From assembly GCA_019359095.1 (NCBI GenBank), contig JAHHHZ010000011.1, positions 372,001 to 436,000 on the forward strand: 64,000 nucleotides of DNA, in the 5' to 3' direction. Position numbers and translations under genes: made by a program. The stretch is from Pleurocapsa minor HA4230-MV1. GTDB taxonomy: Bacteria > Cyanobacteriota > Cyanobacteriia > Cyanobacteriales > Xenococcaceae. The first letter of the stretch is position 1; each line of letters begins with the position of its first letter. Of the stretch, positions 29,169 to 37,635 are shown one piece after another. The notes under the pieces were generated by a model. That model saw nothing but the letters and a program-made list of their open reading frames with translations. It did not search any database and was not told the origin of the DNA.

Positions 29169-29544
29169 AACAGATACTCCTGAAATCTCGGAAATTTAAG
29201 CTATGAGAAACTTTATTGATGCTGATCAAATATGTGCATCATGTTGTATTTATGCTGTTTGTCAATTTGCCACTAGATTAATATTTCTATTTAAGGTTTA
29301 GAAATTTTATTTTAATTTTGCTTTTGCACTAGCGATCTCATAAAACTCATCTAAAAACTCATCCTAAATCTACAAAGCAGTACCAACTAAAGGTAGAACT
29401 GTATAACTTTTCTATGGTCATTAGGCGATCGCCAAAAAAACTAAGACTAAAGGTTTTCTTTAAATTGAATACATTACTCTTGAGTGGGAGAGCATGATGG
29501 TAAAATGTCCTTATTTGCCCTGATATAAGATCGCTAGCAAAATA
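29169..29544. other. Intergenic region upstream of the carotenoid oxygenase gene
   Basis: Contains copy B of the 53-base repeat at 29312-29364, AT-rich DNA and no credible gene. A 75-residue minus-strand frame here starts inside the tRNA remnant and is not protein-like. Confidence 0.5.
29312..29364 (-). repeat. 53-base repeat, copy B, upstream of the carotenoid oxygenase gene
   Basis: Minus-strand copy of the block at 17446-17498. Its in-frame reading, DEFLDEFYEIASAKAKLK, keeps protein-like substitutions relative to copy A, but a TAG stands directly before it and a TAA just after, so this copy cannot encode the same small protein. Confidence 0.7.
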
Positions 29545-29591
29545 AGCTCTCGACGGGATTTGAACCCGTGATAGAACTCTTGTCAACAGCT
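29545..29591 (-). tRNA. tRNA 3'-half remnant (possible att site)
   Basis: On the minus strand: an imperfect anticodon stem around the loop TTGACAA (anticodon GAC if real), a five-base variable loop, a perfect T arm (ACGGG, loop TTCAAAT, CCCGT) and a 3' acceptor strand CGAGAGC. No matching 5' acceptor strand GCTCTCG or proper D arm lies upstream, where the 3' end of a coiled-coil gene is found instead. A 3' half next to foreign-looking genes is what integration into a tRNA gene leaves behind. It is not a functional tRNA as it stands. Confidence 0.55.
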
Positions 29592-29614
29592 ATAGCGTAC
29601 TCTCAAAGACTTAC

Positions 29615-30151
29615 TCACTTATTCAGTTTTGCCCTGTGCTGTTCAATAATTAACTTAGCAGAAGTTAATTTAGATTTTATTTCCCGTAGCTGTGCCTCCT
29701 CCTCTGTTTCCTGGTCAATAGCATCCAAATCTTCTCTTAGGTCTTGTACAGCGTCCCAGAGATTCCTGTTTTCTATCTCATAGGTTTGCATCCTTTCTTG
29801 AAATTCGTAGGTTGTAGATTCAAGTGCTGCTATTCTTCTATCTTGAGCTTCTATATCAGTCCTCATCGTTTCGATGATTACTAAGGCTTCATCTAATTGG
29901 GTTGTCACTAGATTCAAAGCAGTAGTTAGCTCTACTTTGGTCTCTACTAATTCAGTCTCTAGTTGGTCTATTTCTTGAACTGCTTCAGCATTCTGTATCT
30001 GTAGCTGATAGATTGTTTGATTAGCATCCTCTAACCTATTGTAGATGTCTGAGGTCTGATTATTTAACTGAGAAATATCACTTTGAGCAATTGTAATTTG
30101 CTTTTGAATCTGGGTACATACCTGGTAGTTGTTTAATAACTTATTAAACAA
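29615..30151 (-). CDS. Coiled-coil protein, 5' end possibly broken
   Basis: 178 residues that are almost entirely coiled coil (heptads from SDISQLNNQTSDIYN to KLIIEQHRAKLNK), acidic, without membrane segments. The only start for this frame is a TTG. In the same frame, an ATG at 30214 gives MSYEQIKNLREKEQG, then a TAA, then EHLSKLFNKLL leading into this frame. A single CAA-to-TAA change in a longer gene would explain this. It may therefore be a pseudogene or use the TTG. It resembles phage or plasmid coiled-coil proteins only in general character. The tRNA remnant follows 24 bases downstream. Confidence 0.5.
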   Translation of the reverse strand: MFNKLLNNYQVCTQIQKQITIAQSDISQLNNQTSDIYNRLEDANQTIYQLQIQNAEAVQEIDQLETELVETKVELTTALNLVTTQLDEALVIIETMRTDIEAQDRRIAALESTTYEFQERMQTYEIENRNLWDAVQDLREDLDAIDQETEEEAQLREIKSKLTSAKLIIEQHRAKLNK

Positions 30152-30160
30152 CTTAGAAAG

Positions 30161-30493
30161 ATGCTCTTACCCTTGTTCTTTTTCTCTCAAATTTTTGATT
30201 TGTTCGTAGCTCATGTTTTTATTCGCGATCGCGTCATTACCCTACTTTTCTCATTTTCTCTCGATTCATGCAAGAGGTCTAATCTGATTGAATCCCCAGT
30301 AGCACTGTGTGATTGGTTAGAGTCATACTTTGGCTTTCCTGTAGAGTTACAGCAGAATCTCAGCATGGGTTTTCCTGATGATACAATCTCCCCTGGAGCA
30401 ACTATAGTTAGTACTGCCACCCTAGAAGCGATCGCCTCTTGGTATCCTGAACTAGACACCGCGGATATTCGTCGGCGTTTTCGTGCCAATTAA
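30161..30493 (+). CDS. Short ORF, likely gene remnant
   Basis: 110 residues. The C-terminal half (ALCDWLESYFGFPVELQQ, then EAIASWYPELDTADIRRRF) looks like real protein, with balanced composition and ordinary codons. The N-terminal 40 residues are the antisense of the coiled-coil gene's start and look non-coding. Probably the 3' end of a gene whose beginning was lost. A 92-residue minus-strand frame over the same bases is Arg/Ser-rich and less convincing. Not assigned to any family. Confidence 0.35.
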   Translation: MLLPLFFFSQIFDLFVAHVFIRDRVITLLFSFSLDSCKRSNLIESPVALCDWLESYFGFPVELQQNLSMGFPDDTISPGATIVSTATLEAIASWYPELDTADIRRRFRAN

Positions 30494-30620
30494 AATTGGC
30501 GATCAAATAACGATTTCTTAATCGTCAGGGCAAAATACTATCAAATACGTTTGTTACGCTAATAGGCGATCAATTTACCACTTTAATCTAAAAAAATCTG
30601 CGTTAATTGTTATCATCCCT

Positions 30621-30663
30621 CAGTAATCAGTAATCAGTAATCAGTAATCAGTAATCAGTAATC
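30621..30663. repeat. AGTAATC heptamer array that ends the gluconokinase gene
   Basis: Six perfect AGTAATC heptamers. On the minus strand the array encodes the final ITDY and the stop codon of the gluconokinase gene. The same heptamer occurs at 55447-55476 and, in related form, at 63841-63888. Confidence 0.85.
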
Positions 30664-31136
30664 TTCTGCAAAATCTCTTCCACCATTGCTCCAGGATTAA
30701 GAGCGACATCGATTGTTAAGGCATCTTGCGGTTCTTCTAAGGTGTCAAATTGACTGCGAAGCAGATTAGGATTCATAAAATGTCCTGTACGCTGTTGAAC
30801 CCTGTTTTGAATACAGTCATAATCACCTTTAAGATAGATAAAAACAACCTCAGAACTTCCTCCTTGCAGAATTTGACGATATTGCGCTTTGAGAGCAGAA
30901 CAAGCTAATATACCCTGTTTCTTGCTATCTAGAACGTGAGCGATTAACTGCTGAAGTTCTTTCAACCAAGGTAGGCGATCGCTATCTGTTAAAGCAATAC
31001 CACGATTCAGTTTGTCAAGATTGGCTGGAGAATGAAAATCATCAGCATCATAAAAATCCCAGCCAGTGCGATCGCTTAGCAGTTTGCCAATAGTTGATTT
31101 TCCTGTGCCTGAAACTCCCATGATCACGTAAAACAT
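30648..31136 (-). CDS. gntK: Gluconokinase
   Basis: Phosphorylates gluconate to 6-phosphogluconate, feeding the oxidative pentose phosphate pathway. The 162-residue length, P-loop GVSGTGKST at residues 7-15, FYDADDFHSPANLDKLNRG and the C-x-A-L motif ACSALKAQYR are diagnostic of GntK-type kinases. The last residues ITDY and the TGA stop are encoded by an AGTAATC tandem array, so the original C-terminus was probably replaced or trimmed by repeat growth without loss of the core fold. Divergent from crtH, with about 90 bases between. Confidence 0.93.
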   Translation of the reverse strand: MFYVIMGVSGTGKSTIGKLLSDRTGWDFYDADDFHSPANLDKLNRGIALTDSDRLPWLKELQQLIAHVLDSKKQGILACSALKAQYRQILQGGSSEVVFIYLKGDYDCIQNRVQQRTGHFMNPNLLRSQFDTLEEPQDALTIDVALNPGAMVEEILQKITDY

Positions 31137-31227
31137 ACACTTAAAACCTAACTTTGACGGTAAACTATATATCTAAACATTGCTTAATTTTCTTTCAGCA
31201 TTTTTTCAGCATCTTTTTAATTAATTT

Positions 31228-32748
31228 ATGAATGCGATGACAATAACACCTACTACAACATCTTATGACGTGGTAGTTATAGGTTCTGGTATTGGTGGTT
31301 TGGTAACGGCTACTCAACTAGCAGCCAAAGGAGCGAAAGTACTAGTTTTGGAACGTTATTTGATTCCAGGTGGTAGTGGTGGTTATTTTGAGCGTGGCGA
31401 GTACCGCTTTGATGTGGGAGCATCAATGATTTTTGGTTTTGGGGACAAGGGGACAACCAACCTTTTGACTCGTGCTTTAGCAGCAGTGGATATGAAAATT
31501 GAAACTTTTGCCGACCCCGTGCAGATTCATTACCATTTGCCCGATGGCTTGGAACTCAAGGTTCATCGCGATTATGAAGCATTTCTTCAGGAGTTGATTG
31601 CCATCTTTCCCCATGAAGAACAGGGAATTCGGGCATTCTATGGCAAATGTTGGGAAGTATTCAACTATCTTAATTCAATGGAGTTGCTTTCCTTAGAAGA
31701 ACCTCGCTATCTAATGCGAGTATTTTTCCAAAAGCCTTTTTCCTGCCTAGGTTTAGCTAAATATTTACCCCTGAACGTTGGCGATCTTGCCCGCAAGCAT
31801 ATTAAAGACCCCAAGCTGTTGCAATTTATTGATATGGAGTGTTATCTCTGGTCAGTCGTACCTGCTGATAAAACTCCGATGATTAATGCGGGAATGGTAT
31901 TTAGCGATCGCCATTACGGAGGTATCAATTATCCTAAAGGTGGTGTGGGGCAAATTGCGCAAAAACTCGCTGATGGTTTAATTCAGGCTGGGGGGGAGAT
32001 TAAGTACAAAGCCAGAGTTACCGAAATTATGTTAGAAAATGGTCGAGCTGTTGGAGTTAAGCTTGCCGACAACAGCGAATATCGGGCTAAAAAAGTAGTT
32101 TCTAATGCGACACGCTGGGACACCTTTGGTAAATTAATTCCCCCTGAGCATACTCCTAAAAAAGAAATTAAATGGCAGCAAAGATATCAAAAATCTCCTA
32201 GCTTCCTCAGTTTGCATTTAGGAGTTGCCGCTAACGTATTGCCTAAAGGAACAGACTGTCATCATATTCTGTTAGAAAGCTGGGACAAAATGGAATCAAA
32301 CGAAGGCACGATTTTTGTCTCGATTCCTACTTTGCTCGACCCTAGTTTGGCGCCTCCAGGCTATCACATCATTCACACCTTTACCCCAAGCTGGATAGAA
32401 GATTGGCAAGGACTATCACCTCAAGAGTATCAAGAGAAAAAAGAGGTGGCAGCAACTAAACTAATTCAGCGTCTAGAAGCAATTTTCCCTGGACTTGCTG
32501 CGGGTTTAGATTACCAAGAAGTGGGTACTCCCCGCACTCATCGTCGCTTTTTAGGTAGAGAAGATGGTACTTATGGCCCAGTTCCCAGCCGTAAATTGGC
32601 TGGCTTGTTAGGAATGCCTTTCAATCGCACCAGTATCCCTGGACTGTATTGCGTGGGTGACAGTACTTTTCCTGGTCAAGGTTTAAACGCCGTTGCTTTC
32701 TCTGGCATGAGTTGTGGGCATCGTGTGGCAGTAGACTTGGGGCTATAA
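31228..32748 (+). CDS. crtH: Carotenoid isomerase (prolycopene isomerase)
   Basis: Converts cis-lycopene intermediates made by the desaturases to all-trans lycopene, at the thylakoid or plasma membrane. The 506-residue length, FAD-binding [20 protein letters not shown] near residues 16-35, [18 protein letters not shown] and the C-terminal [22 protein letters not shown] match the CrtISO/CrtH flavoprotein family. Two ATGs three codons apart at the start are both possible. It is monocistronic, with a GC-rich palindromic repeat after the stop. Confidence 0.93.
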   Translation: MNAMTITPTTTSYDVVVIGSGIGGLVTATQLAAKGAKVLVLERYLIPGGSGGYFERGEYRFDVGASMIFGFGDKGTTNLLTRALAAVDMKIETFADPVQIHYHLPDGLELKVHRDYEAFLQELIAIFPHEEQGIRAFYGKCWEVFNYLNSMELLSLEEPRYLMRVFFQKPFSCLGLAKYLPLNVGDLARKHIKDPKLLQFIDMECYLWSVVPADKTPMINAGMVFSDRHYGGINYPKGGVGQIAQKLADGLIQAGGEIKYKARVTEIMLENGRAVGVKLADNSEYRAKKVVSNATRWDTFGKLIPPEHTPKKEIKWQQRYQKSPSFLSLHLGVAANVLPKGTDCHHILLESWDKMESNEGTIFVSIPTLLDPSLAPPGYHIIHTFTPSWIEDWQGLSPQEYQEKKEVAATKLIQRLEAIFPGLAAGLDYQEVGTPRTHRRFLGREDGTYGPVPSRKLAGLLGMPFNRTSIPGLYCVGDSTFPGQGLNAVAFSGMSCGHRVAVDLGL

Positions 32749-32764
32749 AAGTGACTATTGGCTT

Positions 32765-32845
32765 AGAGCTTAGAGCTGCGGACGCTACCGCGTCCCAGTC
32801 GTCTTACGACGATCTGCGCTACGCGCTGCGCTTAGAGCTAGGAGC
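32765..32845. repeat. GC-rich palindromic repeat cluster
   Basis: Three small palindromes in a row: GGACGC..GCGTCC, CGTCTTACGACG-type, and GCGC..GCGC, flanked by TTAGAGCT words. GC content is much higher than in surrounding DNA, as in dispersed palindromic repeats of cyanobacteria. A related block is seen near 56215-56280. Confidence 0.6.
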
Positions 32846-32986
32846 AAAGCTCCTTTATCGGCGATTGCGACTTTGATCGTTCGGTTTTACTGATTGGTAA
32901 AGCGAAAAATAACAGATACTATCGATACAGATTAGAAGTATCACTGGGATTATTTTGCCCAGATACTACTGACAATAAGAGGCTAA

Positions 32987-34513
32987 GTGGAGGTAGATAC
33001 TAAAGTGCAAAACTGGTTGCTACAGAATTTAAGCGATGTACTTAATCGAGAATTAGAATTACAGCTTGGTACAGCTCAAACTGCCTCCTATTCAGATGTT
33101 GAGCAGATAAGTGAGAAAAAGTCGCAAAAATATTACAGTCACAAATATCACTTGGCAGAGTTAAATGCCGAAAGAGAATGGCACGGAGCGATCGCTTCTG
33201 TCGAAGAATTACTCTTGTCTGAAATCAATGGCAACCAGCAGCCAGAATCAACTAAATCAGGTCTAGTTTTTTCTGCTCCTGTACCTTTATTTAGTAAATT
33301 AGAACTAGTATCAAGCTTTCAGTCAGCAATATTTACCCCTAATGCTTTTAAGGTAAATGCGCTGATGCCCTGTCGCCATGCGACTGAACATATAGTTAGA
33401 CAAGACACTACGCCAGTCATAGAGCTACCTCTAATTCCTCAAGATCCCATCGCTCAAGAACAATTTTGCTTAGTACTGACTGCTAACTTTGGTCTAATTT
33501 TGGTTTTAGGCACAGATGCAGAAGGTAATCCTAAATTTCATTTTTCTTTCGACCCTGTTACTTTGGGGAAAGTGTGGACTACGTTGCGATCGCGTTTAGT
33601 AATTACCAAATATCATAATTTAGCTGAATTAGATCGTTTAATCGAGCAATTTGCACCTCCTACTCCAGATTATCAATTAGTAACTAGCTTTAGTCGCCGT
33701 TTATTACATCACATACCCGCTCTAGAGTATTTATCAGCTAATTCTCGTCAAGTTGAAACAGTGGCAGCAGTTGCTGAATCAGCAGGAGCAGTTTTTCCAG
33801 GTAATGGTGCTACCAGTTGCGTGGAAATGGAGCTATTACAAGCGCTGACACACGAAGTTCGGACTCCTTTAACCACGATTCGTACTTTAACGAAACTACT
33901 CTTAAAACGTAAACAAGACTTTAAACCCAACGTAATTCAAAGATTACAAACCATCGATCGCGAATGTACCGAACAGATCGAGCGCATGGAACTGATTTTT
34001 CGCGCTGCGGAATTAGAATCTACGCCTCTTAACGCCAAGCCAGTAGAGCTAGTTGCCTTTTCTTTAGAACAAGTGTTTCAGCAAAGTATTCCTCGTTGGC
34101 AGGAAAAAGCTAAACGACGTAATGTAGAGCTGGATTTTACTCTGCCTTCTAGCTTACCTAGAATAATTAGCGATCCTGGGATGTTAGATACAGTTTTAAC
34201 GGGACTGATGGAAAGCTGTACTCGTAGTTTGCCCACAGGAGGACACATTGATGTGAAGGTTTCGACAGCTGGAAATCAGCTTAAGTTACAGGTGCTTTCT
34301 CAAGCTAGCAACACTGATAATCCTTTTAAATCTTTAGGACAGTTACTCACCTTTCAGCCAGCAACAGGTTGTCTTAGCCTTAATTTAGATGCCACTAAAA
34401 ATATCTTTCAGGCTTTGGGAGGTAAACTTACTGTAAGACAACGACAAGAGCAGGGTAAAGAGCTAACTATTTTCCTTCCTTTAGGCAATTCATATCAAAC
34501 CTCAAAGGTGTAA
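32987..34513 (+). CDS. Histidine-kinase-like protein with degenerate ATPase domain
   Basis: A 508-residue soluble protein starting at a GTG. The dimerisation/phosphoacceptor helix is intact: LTHEVRTPLTTIRTL with His289. The ATP-binding region is eroded. The N-box position reads LTGLMESCTRS without the usual Asn, and no clear DxGxG block follows. The N-terminal 280 residues form an unrecognised cyanobacterial sensor region. It could be a pseudokinase, a phosphatase-type partner or a very divergent kinase. No response regulator is adjacent. Confidence 0.75.
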   Translation: MEVDTKVQNWLLQNLSDVLNRELELQLGTAQTASYSDVEQISEKKSQKYYSHKYHLAELNAEREWHGAIASVEELLLSEINGNQQPESTKSGLVFSAPVPLFSKLELVSSFQSAIFTPNAFKVNALMPCRHATEHIVRQDTTPVIELPLIPQDPIAQEQFCLVLTANFGLILVLGTDAEGNPKFHFSFDPVTLGKVWTTLRSRLVITKYHNLAELDRLIEQFAPPTPDYQLVTSFSRRLLHHIPALEYLSANSRQVETVAAVAESAGAVFPGNGATSCVEMELLQALTHEVRTPLTTIRTLTKLLLKRKQDFKPNVIQRLQTIDRECTEQIERMELIFRAAELESTPLNAKPVELVAFSLEQVFQQSIPRWQEKAKRRNVELDFTLPSSLPRIISDPGMLDTVLTGLMESCTRSLPTGGHIDVKVSTAGNQLKLQVLSQASNTDNPFKSLGQLLTFQPATGCLSLNLDATKNIFQALGGKLTVRQRQEQGKELTIFLPLGNSYQTSKV

Positions 34514-34543
34514 GAGTATTCCAATAAAAAAAAGAGCTAAAAA

Positions 34544-34862
34544 TCAAGTAGAAGAGCTAAAGATTTCAACAAACCATTTTTTCAAGTTTGGTAAACGTTG
34601 AATCTGTTGTTCAACTTCTGCCATGGCAACTTTTGTCAGTTTGACCCCTGTTTGATCAAGCTTGTTAATCAAAGTAACCACTGGATTTTTTTCCTTAAAG
34701 GTTAGGGTTGAAGCGAACTGTAGCACAGTATCTACACTATCTAATAAGCTGCCACTTCAATGCTGTTCGAGCCAGCTTTTGGCTCGCTCAACAGGGTTAT
34801 ATTTACTGTGGTAGGGCGGATAATCAGCTAGTTGAATTGTCAGTTGAAACTTCTTCTTCGGT
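34544..34862 (-). pseudogene. Transposase remnant, ISAzo13-like C-terminus
   Basis: The minus-strand translation gives LADYPPYHSKYNPVERAKSW, then LEQH, a TGA where such proteins have Trp, then SGSLLDSVDTVLQFAS and a tail with GVKLTKVAMAEVEQQIQRLP. This is the C-terminal end of an ISAzo13-type (DDE) transposase as I remember it. The upstream part is missing and the frame is stopped, so the element is dead. Terminal inverted repeats were not found. Confidence 0.65.
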
Positions 34863-35037
34863 AGTAAATTTGCCCAGTCCTATTCTGAGCAAGCCTTCAA
34901 TTGATTCCTTAGATCAATTCATCGCCCTTAAAACATGGTGGGGTGCTGCTGATCCAGTGGAAATTGCCAAGCGATCGCGCTTATCTCGGAAAAAGCGCGG
35001 GCAATATCTGTGTAAGTTCAATCATACAACGTTTTGA
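34840..35037 (+). pseudogene. Possible 3' fragment of a disrupted gene
   Basis: The plus-strand frame next to the transposase remnant ends with SLDQFIALKTWWGAADPVEI and a basic tail RSRLSRKKRGQYLCKFN. The composition looks coding, but the 5' part of the frame runs antisense through the transposase remnant. It may be the end of a gene cut by the insertion. No family recognised. Confidence 0.25.
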
Positions 35038-35076
35038 TAAACTTTTTGAAGTCGAGAATTAGATCGCCAAGATATT

Positions 35077-36327
35077 TTAGTTCATATTGTTTCGCACTTT
35101 CATATCATTGAAAACAAGTCGTGACATTTCAGGAAAAATATTCCAGTCATGAGCATAACTACGATCTTCTGCAAAAATTGTTAATATGTACTCTGTTTTT
35201 TGATCGGCAGTAGCTATATATGCGGTTTCTCCTCTTGATTCTGAAGTCCACCCTGCTTTGGCTGCAAAATAGATATCGTCTGGCAAAGATTGACTAAAAA
35301 AACCGCGTACATTGTTAAATATATTTGGGTCTTTATCAACTCTACTTTTAATTCTAGTAGTAGCATCAATAGCTAATAAATTTAGCATTTTAGAGCTTTT
35401 ATCCGAAGAAACTGCTTGTCGTTTGACAATTTCATACATTAGTCGAGAAGTTTGTTTGGTGGTTATCTTATTACGAATCGGGTTATCTTTATTTTCTCTC
35501 ATCTGTAATTCTCTTCCTTGTGGTGAATAAAGTTTGAGGTAGGGAATAGGAAAAGTTTTCTGACTAATATTTAAATCTTCATATCCCGCATCGATAAAAA
35601 AGCGATTGGTTTGCTTCCTTTTATTTAACCAAAGCTCAAGCTCTTTAGTGTTTAGATTTGAACCAGATTGAGTATCACTAATTCGATCTAAAATGCGACT
35701 AGCAGCTTCGTTATCTGACTTTTTCATCATTTTGTGCAAGTCTAAGCTCAGTTGTTCATCTTCAATCAAATTTTTCTCTTGTAATTGAGCTTGAAGCATA
35801 ACTAACCAATAAAGTTTCACAACGCTTGCAGGATATCTAGGTTTTTCTTGTTGATACGAAGCTTCTTCACCAGTTTTCAGATCGATTAATGTAACTGATA
35901 AAGAAGTGGTTGGCAAACCTTTCTTTGAAGCCAAATTTATAACTCGATCTACTATTTTTTGTAAATCTTGACTTTGACGTATATTTGGGTTAACTTTTAC
36001 ATTGTAAACTAGCTTTTGCCTCGGTGTTAATCGAGTCTCAGGCAAAGAAGTAGGATACGTTGTGGACGCTTTTTCTATTTGATTATCATGTAAGTTTGAA
36101 TCACTATTAATTAAACTTTTAGTAATGATATTTTTTGATATTTCTTTAGCGCTTAAATTTCCCGGTGGTTGATGATTTAATTTAGCTATTTGCCAAATAC
36201 CAATCATTATTAATGTAGTTAGTATAGATATAGATCCTATTTTAAACAAATAAAATAGGTCAAATAAACAAAGATCTTTTTCTAAATAACTTTGATTTTT
36301 TGTAGAGAACTGAGATTTATTTTTCAT
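35077..36327 (-). CDS. Membrane-anchored serine hydrolase, class A beta-lactamase fold
   Basis: 416 residues. One transmembrane helix at about 30-48 anchors a periplasmic domain. Active-site motifs are SVVK (Ser168, Lys171), SDN (204-206) and KAG (357-359) in place of the usual KTG. This arrangement is typical of class A beta-lactamase-like proteins and D,D-peptidase relatives acting on peptidoglycan. It is the last gene of a leftward run that includes the IMS protein (14 bases upstream), so a role in wall remodelling for that cluster is possible. True beta-lactamase activity is less likely given the long linker. Confidence 0.85.
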   Translation of the reverse strand: MKNKSQFSTKNQSYLEKDLCLFDLFYLFKIGSISILTTLIMIGIWQIAKLNHQPPGNLSAKEISKNIITKSLINSDSNLHDNQIEKASTTYPTSLPETRLTPRQKLVYNVKVNPNIRQSQDLQKIVDRVINLASKKGLPTTSLSVTLIDLKTGEEASYQQEKPRYPASVVKLYWLVMLQAQLQEKNLIEDEQLSLDLHKMMKKSDNEAASRILDRISDTQSGSNLNTKELELWLNKRKQTNRFFIDAGYEDLNISQKTFPIPYLKLYSPQGRELQMRENKDNPIRNKITTKQTSRLMYEIVKRQAVSSDKSSKMLNLLAIDATTRIKSRVDKDPNIFNNVRGFFSQSLPDDIYFAAKAGWTSESRGETAYIATADQKTEYILTIFAEDRSYAHDWNIFPEMSRLVFNDMKVRNNMN

Positions 36328-36341
36328 ATAATTTACCTCAG

Positions 36342-37397
36342 CTATTTAATTTTTTTTATGGTTTGGTAATCAGCTATTTTCCACTGTCCATTTTCAGACT
36401 CAAGATCATAGCGTACTAATCTGGTATCGAAACCACTAGCATTACGATCTATATTGCCGTATTGATTATAAAGAGTACGTTGTTCTGTCACAATTACTTC
36501 AATAGTGGCGTAATCCTCGTTCACAGCAAAATTTTCTACTGAGTCAATACTTTGAAGATCATAGATATAGTAAGAGGCATTATCTTGCAGCCAAGCAACC
36601 GATCCTTCAGGACTGCCTATATTATCGTAATAAGCTTTGCCAGTGAGCAATTCAGCCCCTAATTCTCTATTAAACGGCGGAGCAAATATTTGACTTTTGG
36701 CATCTAACCATCTTGCTAGTAAGTTAACAGCTTCTTGTTGAGTAAATGATGGAATTGACTGAGAAGCGTTTTCTATTTCAAGGTTTGATAAAGATAAATC
36801 TGTTTGTTGATAAGTTTCTGTGGATGGGAGAGATTCATCTGATGATTTTTCTACTTCTATAGATTCAGAAGTTTGTTGTTCGATATTGCTTGCTGTTTGA
36901 TTTGCTTGGTGACCATTTATTATTAAACCTAAGAAAATAAAGAATCCAATCATACCACCAATAATCCAAGCTGTTCCTGATTGTTTTGAGTTGTTGGATG
37001 GAGGATTAATTGGAGTAACATCAGAATTCTTTTCACTCTGGTTTGTATTAATAACTTGGCTATCTTCTCTTTGTTTACTCAGATTAATTTCTGGCTCTAC
37101 TGCCATAGAGATATCGACTACAGAAGCGGTATGCTCTACTTGTTTGTCTTGTGTAGATTTTCTTTTATCTACTAACTCATTACTATTTAATGTAAACTCA
37201 GATTTGAGAGATTCAAGTTCTTGCTGTTCTTGTTCGAGTTGTTCTATCTGACTTTTAGAACGTTCAAGCTTTCTAATTTCTCTTTCTAATTGTTTTTTTT
37301 GCTCGCTCCGCTCAATTGGATCTGAGATCTTGATATCTATTTCTTCTAACTGCTTCTCCAGCAATTGAATATCTCTTTTTAGTTTAGAACTTGACAT
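36342..37397 (-). CDS. Coiled coil, membrane helix and ARC6-type IMS domain protein
   Basis: 351 residues. The N-terminal 75 are a charged coiled coil (LEKQLEEIDIKISDPIERSE), followed by a linker, one transmembrane helix at 142-162, a Ser/Gln-rich stretch and a C-terminal domain from about 218 (FTQQEAVNLLARWLDAKSQI to GQWKIADYQTI). This C-terminal domain is the IMS/DUF4101 domain found at the end of the division protein ARC6/Ftn2 and in other cyanobacterial proteins. The predicted topology is a cytoplasmic coiled coil and an external IMS domain. The coiled coil is a paralogue of that in the next gene. Fourteen bases separate it from the hydrolase gene downstream. Confidence 0.85.
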   Translation of the reverse strand: MSSSKLKRDIQLLEKQLEEIDIKISDPIERSEQKKQLEREIRKLERSKSQIEQLEQEQQELESLKSEFTLNSNELVDKRKSTQDKQVEHTASVVDISMAVEPEINLSKQREDSQVINTNQSEKNSDVTPINPPSNNSKQSGTAWIIGGMIGFFIFLGLIINGHQANQTASNIEQQTSESIEVEKSSDESLPSTETYQQTDLSLSNLEIENASQSIPSFTQQEAVNLLARWLDAKSQIFAPPFNRELGAELLTGKAYYDNIGSPEGSVAWLQDNASYYIYDLQSIDSVENFAVNEDYATIEVIVTEQRTLYNQYGNIDRNASGFDTRLVRYDLESENGQWKIADYQTIKKIK

Positions 37398-37635
37398 AAT
37401 ATATAAGCCTATAAATATAAATAATTTATATTTAAAACTCTATTATTACCAATTAACTGAGATCTTAAAGAGATACAAATCACAATCCAAAAAGATGGCG
37501 ATCGCTTTTTCTAGTTGTTGTTTGTTTTTAAATAGCCAATTGTTTACATAATTGTCCAAAATTCAATAATTAGAATTAATAATTCATCCAGCGAATAACT
37601 TTATAAGGTTAATTTGAAAAAATGATTTTATACTT

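Noticed and set aside
29359-29586. 75-residue minus-strand ORF starting in the tRNA remnant
   Set aside because: It begins inside the T arm and has low-complexity, Phe/Ser-rich composition; no sign of a real protein.
29545-29620. A complete functional tRNA-Val(GAC)
   Set aside because: The 5' acceptor strand and D arm are missing; only the 3' half pairs properly.
30211-30489. 92-residue minus-strand ORF whose stop overlaps the ATG of the coiled-coil frame (ATGA)
   Set aside because: The overlap looks operon-like, but the product is Arg/Ser-rich, shows no domain, and its antisense frame is more protein-like.
30621-30663. CRISPR-like array
   Set aside because: Units are seven bases with no spacers; this is an STRR. 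The same applies to the arrays at 6749, 21081, 55447, 56315 and 63841, and no cas gene is present.
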